From the NCBI GenBank assembly GCA_012516295.1, contig JAAYWU010000316.1:1-7525 (forward strand): 7,525 nucleotides of DNA. The letters are read 5' to 3'. The notes under the pieces are model-generated. The model had not been told where the DNA came from. It saw only the letters and a program-made list of their open reading frames with translations, and did no database searches. The translations under genes were made by a program, and so were the position numbers. The stretch is from Clostridiales bacterium (lineage in GTDB: Bacteria > Bacillota > Clostridia > Oscillospirales > Acutalibacteraceae). Below, piece by piece: positions 6,323 through 7,525 of this stretch (its first letter is position 1; every line of letters starts with the position of its first letter).

Positions 6323-7278
6323 TGAAAAAATATGATGTAATTGTGAGCGGCTATGTGAGCATGGACCACATGCTGAAAATCAAAACGCCGGCGGCCGTTG
6401 GTTTTACCTCTCTCATCGAGAATAAGACGAATTCCAGAATTTATTACGGCGGCTGCTCCGTGAACATTGCATACGCACTATGCAAGCTTGGATTGAAGGC
6501 GATGCCGATTCTTCGCGTAGGCGGGGATTATGAGGAAATCGGATTTAAGAAATTCATGGAGGACGGCGGCGTTCCGCTGGACGCAACCTCCGTTATTGAA
6601 GAGGAAACAACGTCCGTTTGCTACCTGATTCAGGATAATAAAGGGCAGCATATCACACTTTACTATACGGGCGCCATGGATGAGAAATATTCCTGTGAAC
6701 TCAGCGACGACATATTTGAAAATACGAGCCTTGGAGTTATTACCGTCGCGGCACGTAAGGACAACGAGGAGTTTTACAGAAAGTGCCGCGCGCACAATGT
6801 GCCGATTGTTTTCGGTATGAAAGCGGACTTTGACGCCTTCCCGGAGCCGTTCCTCAAGGAACTGCTGCTGCACAGCAAGATTATCTTCACCAATGAATCG
6901 GAACGCGAAACGATTGAGAAGCTCCTTAACCTCAAATCGATTACAGATTTGTTTGCCCTTGGCGAGATGGAAATTATTGTGACAACATACGGGAAACAGG
7001 GAAGTACTTATTATCAGCGGAAGGCGGACGGCACGATCGACACCCAATGCATTCCGATTTGTGACTGCACGAAGGTGGTGGACACCACCGGCTCCGGGGA
7101 CGGTTATGTGGCGGGGTTCCTGTACGGCTACCTGCAAGGGCTGCCGATGGCGGATTGCTGCCGGATGGGCAGCACCCTCTCTTCCTTTATCATAGAAAAA
7201 GAAGGCTGCTGTACGAATGCGCCGACTGTGGAAGAGATCACAAGACGCTTTGAAAACTTTAAAAAATGCGCAATGTAA
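6322..7278 (+). CDS. PfkB (ribokinase) family carbohydrate or nucleoside kinase
   Basis: This 318-residue cytoplasmic kinase transfers phosphate from ATP (or ADP) to a sugar or nucleoside hydroxyl. Family landmarks in order: strand VIVSGYVSMDHM with Asp15 at the substrate-binding position; the glycine pair and following Asn in YYGGCSVNIAYALCKLG (41-57); GGDYEEIGFKKFMEDGGV (67-84), matching the G.D..G......G. region; N-x-x-E as N191-E-S-E194; and the C-terminal signature DTTGSGDGYVAGFLYG (254-269), with the anion-hole GSG and catalytic base Asp260. The protein holds 13 cysteines, including C243-x3-C247-x-C249 just before the signature and two Cys pairs (279-280, 296-297). Possible substrates are a nucleoside (adenosine, inosine or pseudouridine type), ribose, or ribose-1-phosphate; sequence alone does not decide. 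Its stop is 11 nt before the phosphorylase ATG, and it overlaps the hydrolase by 1 nt. Confidence 0.92.
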   Translation: MKKYDVIVSGYVSMDHMLKIKTPAAVGFTSLIENKTNSRIYYGGCSVNIAYALCKLGLKAMPILRVGGDYEEIGFKKFMEDGGVPLDATSVIEEETTSVCYLIQDNKGQHITLYYTGAMDEKYSCELSDDIFENTSLGVITVAARKDNEEFYRKCRAHNVPIVFGMKADFDAFPEPFLKELLLHSKIIFTNESERETIEKLLNLKSITDLFALGEMEIIVTTYGKQGSTYYQRKADGTIDTQCIPICDCTKVVDTTGSGDGYVAGFLYGYLQGLPMADCCRMGSTLSSFIIEKEGCCTNAPTVEEITRRFENFKKCAM

Positions 7279-7289
7279 GGAGACAAAAA

Positions 7290-7525
7290 ATGTCAACATT
7301 ATATTTAGGAGCGGATACGTCAACGGTTGCCCCTTATGTTCTGTTTTCGGGCGACCCGTTCCGCGTGGAAGTTCTGAAAAAATATCTTGAAAACTCGCAG
7401 CATGTCGCCTTTAAACGGGAATTCAACACCTACACCGGTTCGTACAAGGGGGTGCCTGTTACGGTAACTTCTACGGGAATCGGCGCTCCCTCCGCGGCGA
7501 TTGCCATGGAAGAAATGTATGAATC
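7290..7525 (+). CDS. Nucleoside phosphorylase, NP-I family, uridine phosphorylase-like (partial, cut by window edge)
   Basis: The first 78 codons are present and remain open to the window end. The start is ATG at 7290 with AAGGAG (7277-7282) 7 nt upstream; it begins 11 nt after the kinase stop. The N-terminal part shows the NP-I phosphate-binding motif GDPFRVE (21-27, Gly21 and Arg25), then REFNTYTGSYKG (43-54) with Arg43 matching the phosphate-binding Arg that the neighbouring subunit supplies in E. coli uridine phosphorylase. STGIGAPSAAIAMEE (61-75) follows. GDPxRVE, REF and STGIGxPS together resemble Udp more than DeoD, whose equivalent has an R-G-M-L-G-F-T-G motif. Such enzymes cleave nucleosides with phosphate to base plus (deoxy)ribose-1-phosphate. 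The base-recognition residues lie past the edge, so purine versus pyrimidine specificity is open. Confidence 0.9.
   Translation, partial: MSTLYLGADTSTVAPYVLFSGDPFRVEVLKKYLENSQHVAFKREFNTYTGSYKGVPVTVTSTGIGAPSAAIAMEEMYE

Noticed and set aside
6478..7323. A 281-codon open frame on the minus strand
   Set aside because: It lies opposite the PfkB kinase, whose sense frame has all family motifs. No recognisable domain is seen in the antisense translation, and the frame runs past the kinase into the next gene's start.
1..7525. CRISPR arrays, insertion sequences, tRNA or rRNA genes, attachment sites
   Set aside because: No regularly spaced repeats, transposase-like frames, terminal inverted repeats or tRNA-like cloverleaf sequences were seen on either strand.

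Overview
The window carries one strand-uniform gene block, all on the plus strand, that reads as a regulated operon for importing and metabolising a nucleoside or related compound. Mixed GC content (about 30-38% in some stretches, about 60% in others), strong AGGAGG-type ribosome binding sites, a Gram-positive style lipoprotein signal and Cys-rich enzymes suggest an anaerobic Firmicute of the Clostridia, possibly an Oscillospiraceae-like lineage. This is inferred from style alone; no taxonomic marker is present.

Layout: positions 1-126 are an AT-rich leader with no clear gene. A near-consensus sigma-A promoter (127-154) is followed by inverted-repeat operator candidates (162-188) and a GntR/HutC-type regulator (208-936). 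After a 52-nt gap holding a 16-nt AT palindrome come the four parts of a BMP-type nucleoside ABC transporter: lipoprotein (989-2191), double-domain ATPase (2221-3765) and two permeases (3762-4850, 4852-5766). This is the same order as Bacillus subtilis nupNOPQ. Three enzymes follow: an isochorismatase-family cysteine hydrolase (5759-6322), a PfkB-family kinase (6322-7278) and the first 78 codons of a uridine-phosphorylase-like nucleoside phosphorylase (7290-7525, cut by the window edge).

From the ATPase onward the genes overlap or lie at most 11 nt apart, so translation is probably coupled. The simplest model is that the lipoprotein captures a nucleoside, the ABC complex imports it, and the phosphorylase splits it to base plus (deoxy)ribose-1-phosphate. 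The kinase would phosphorylate either the nucleoside or the sugar product, and the cysteine hydrolase would act on the base or a base-derived amide. The GntR/UTRA protein probably senses the substrate or a product and controls its own promoter. The hydrolase and kinase substrates cannot be read from the sequence, and they are what sets this locus apart from an ordinary nucleoside uptake operon.
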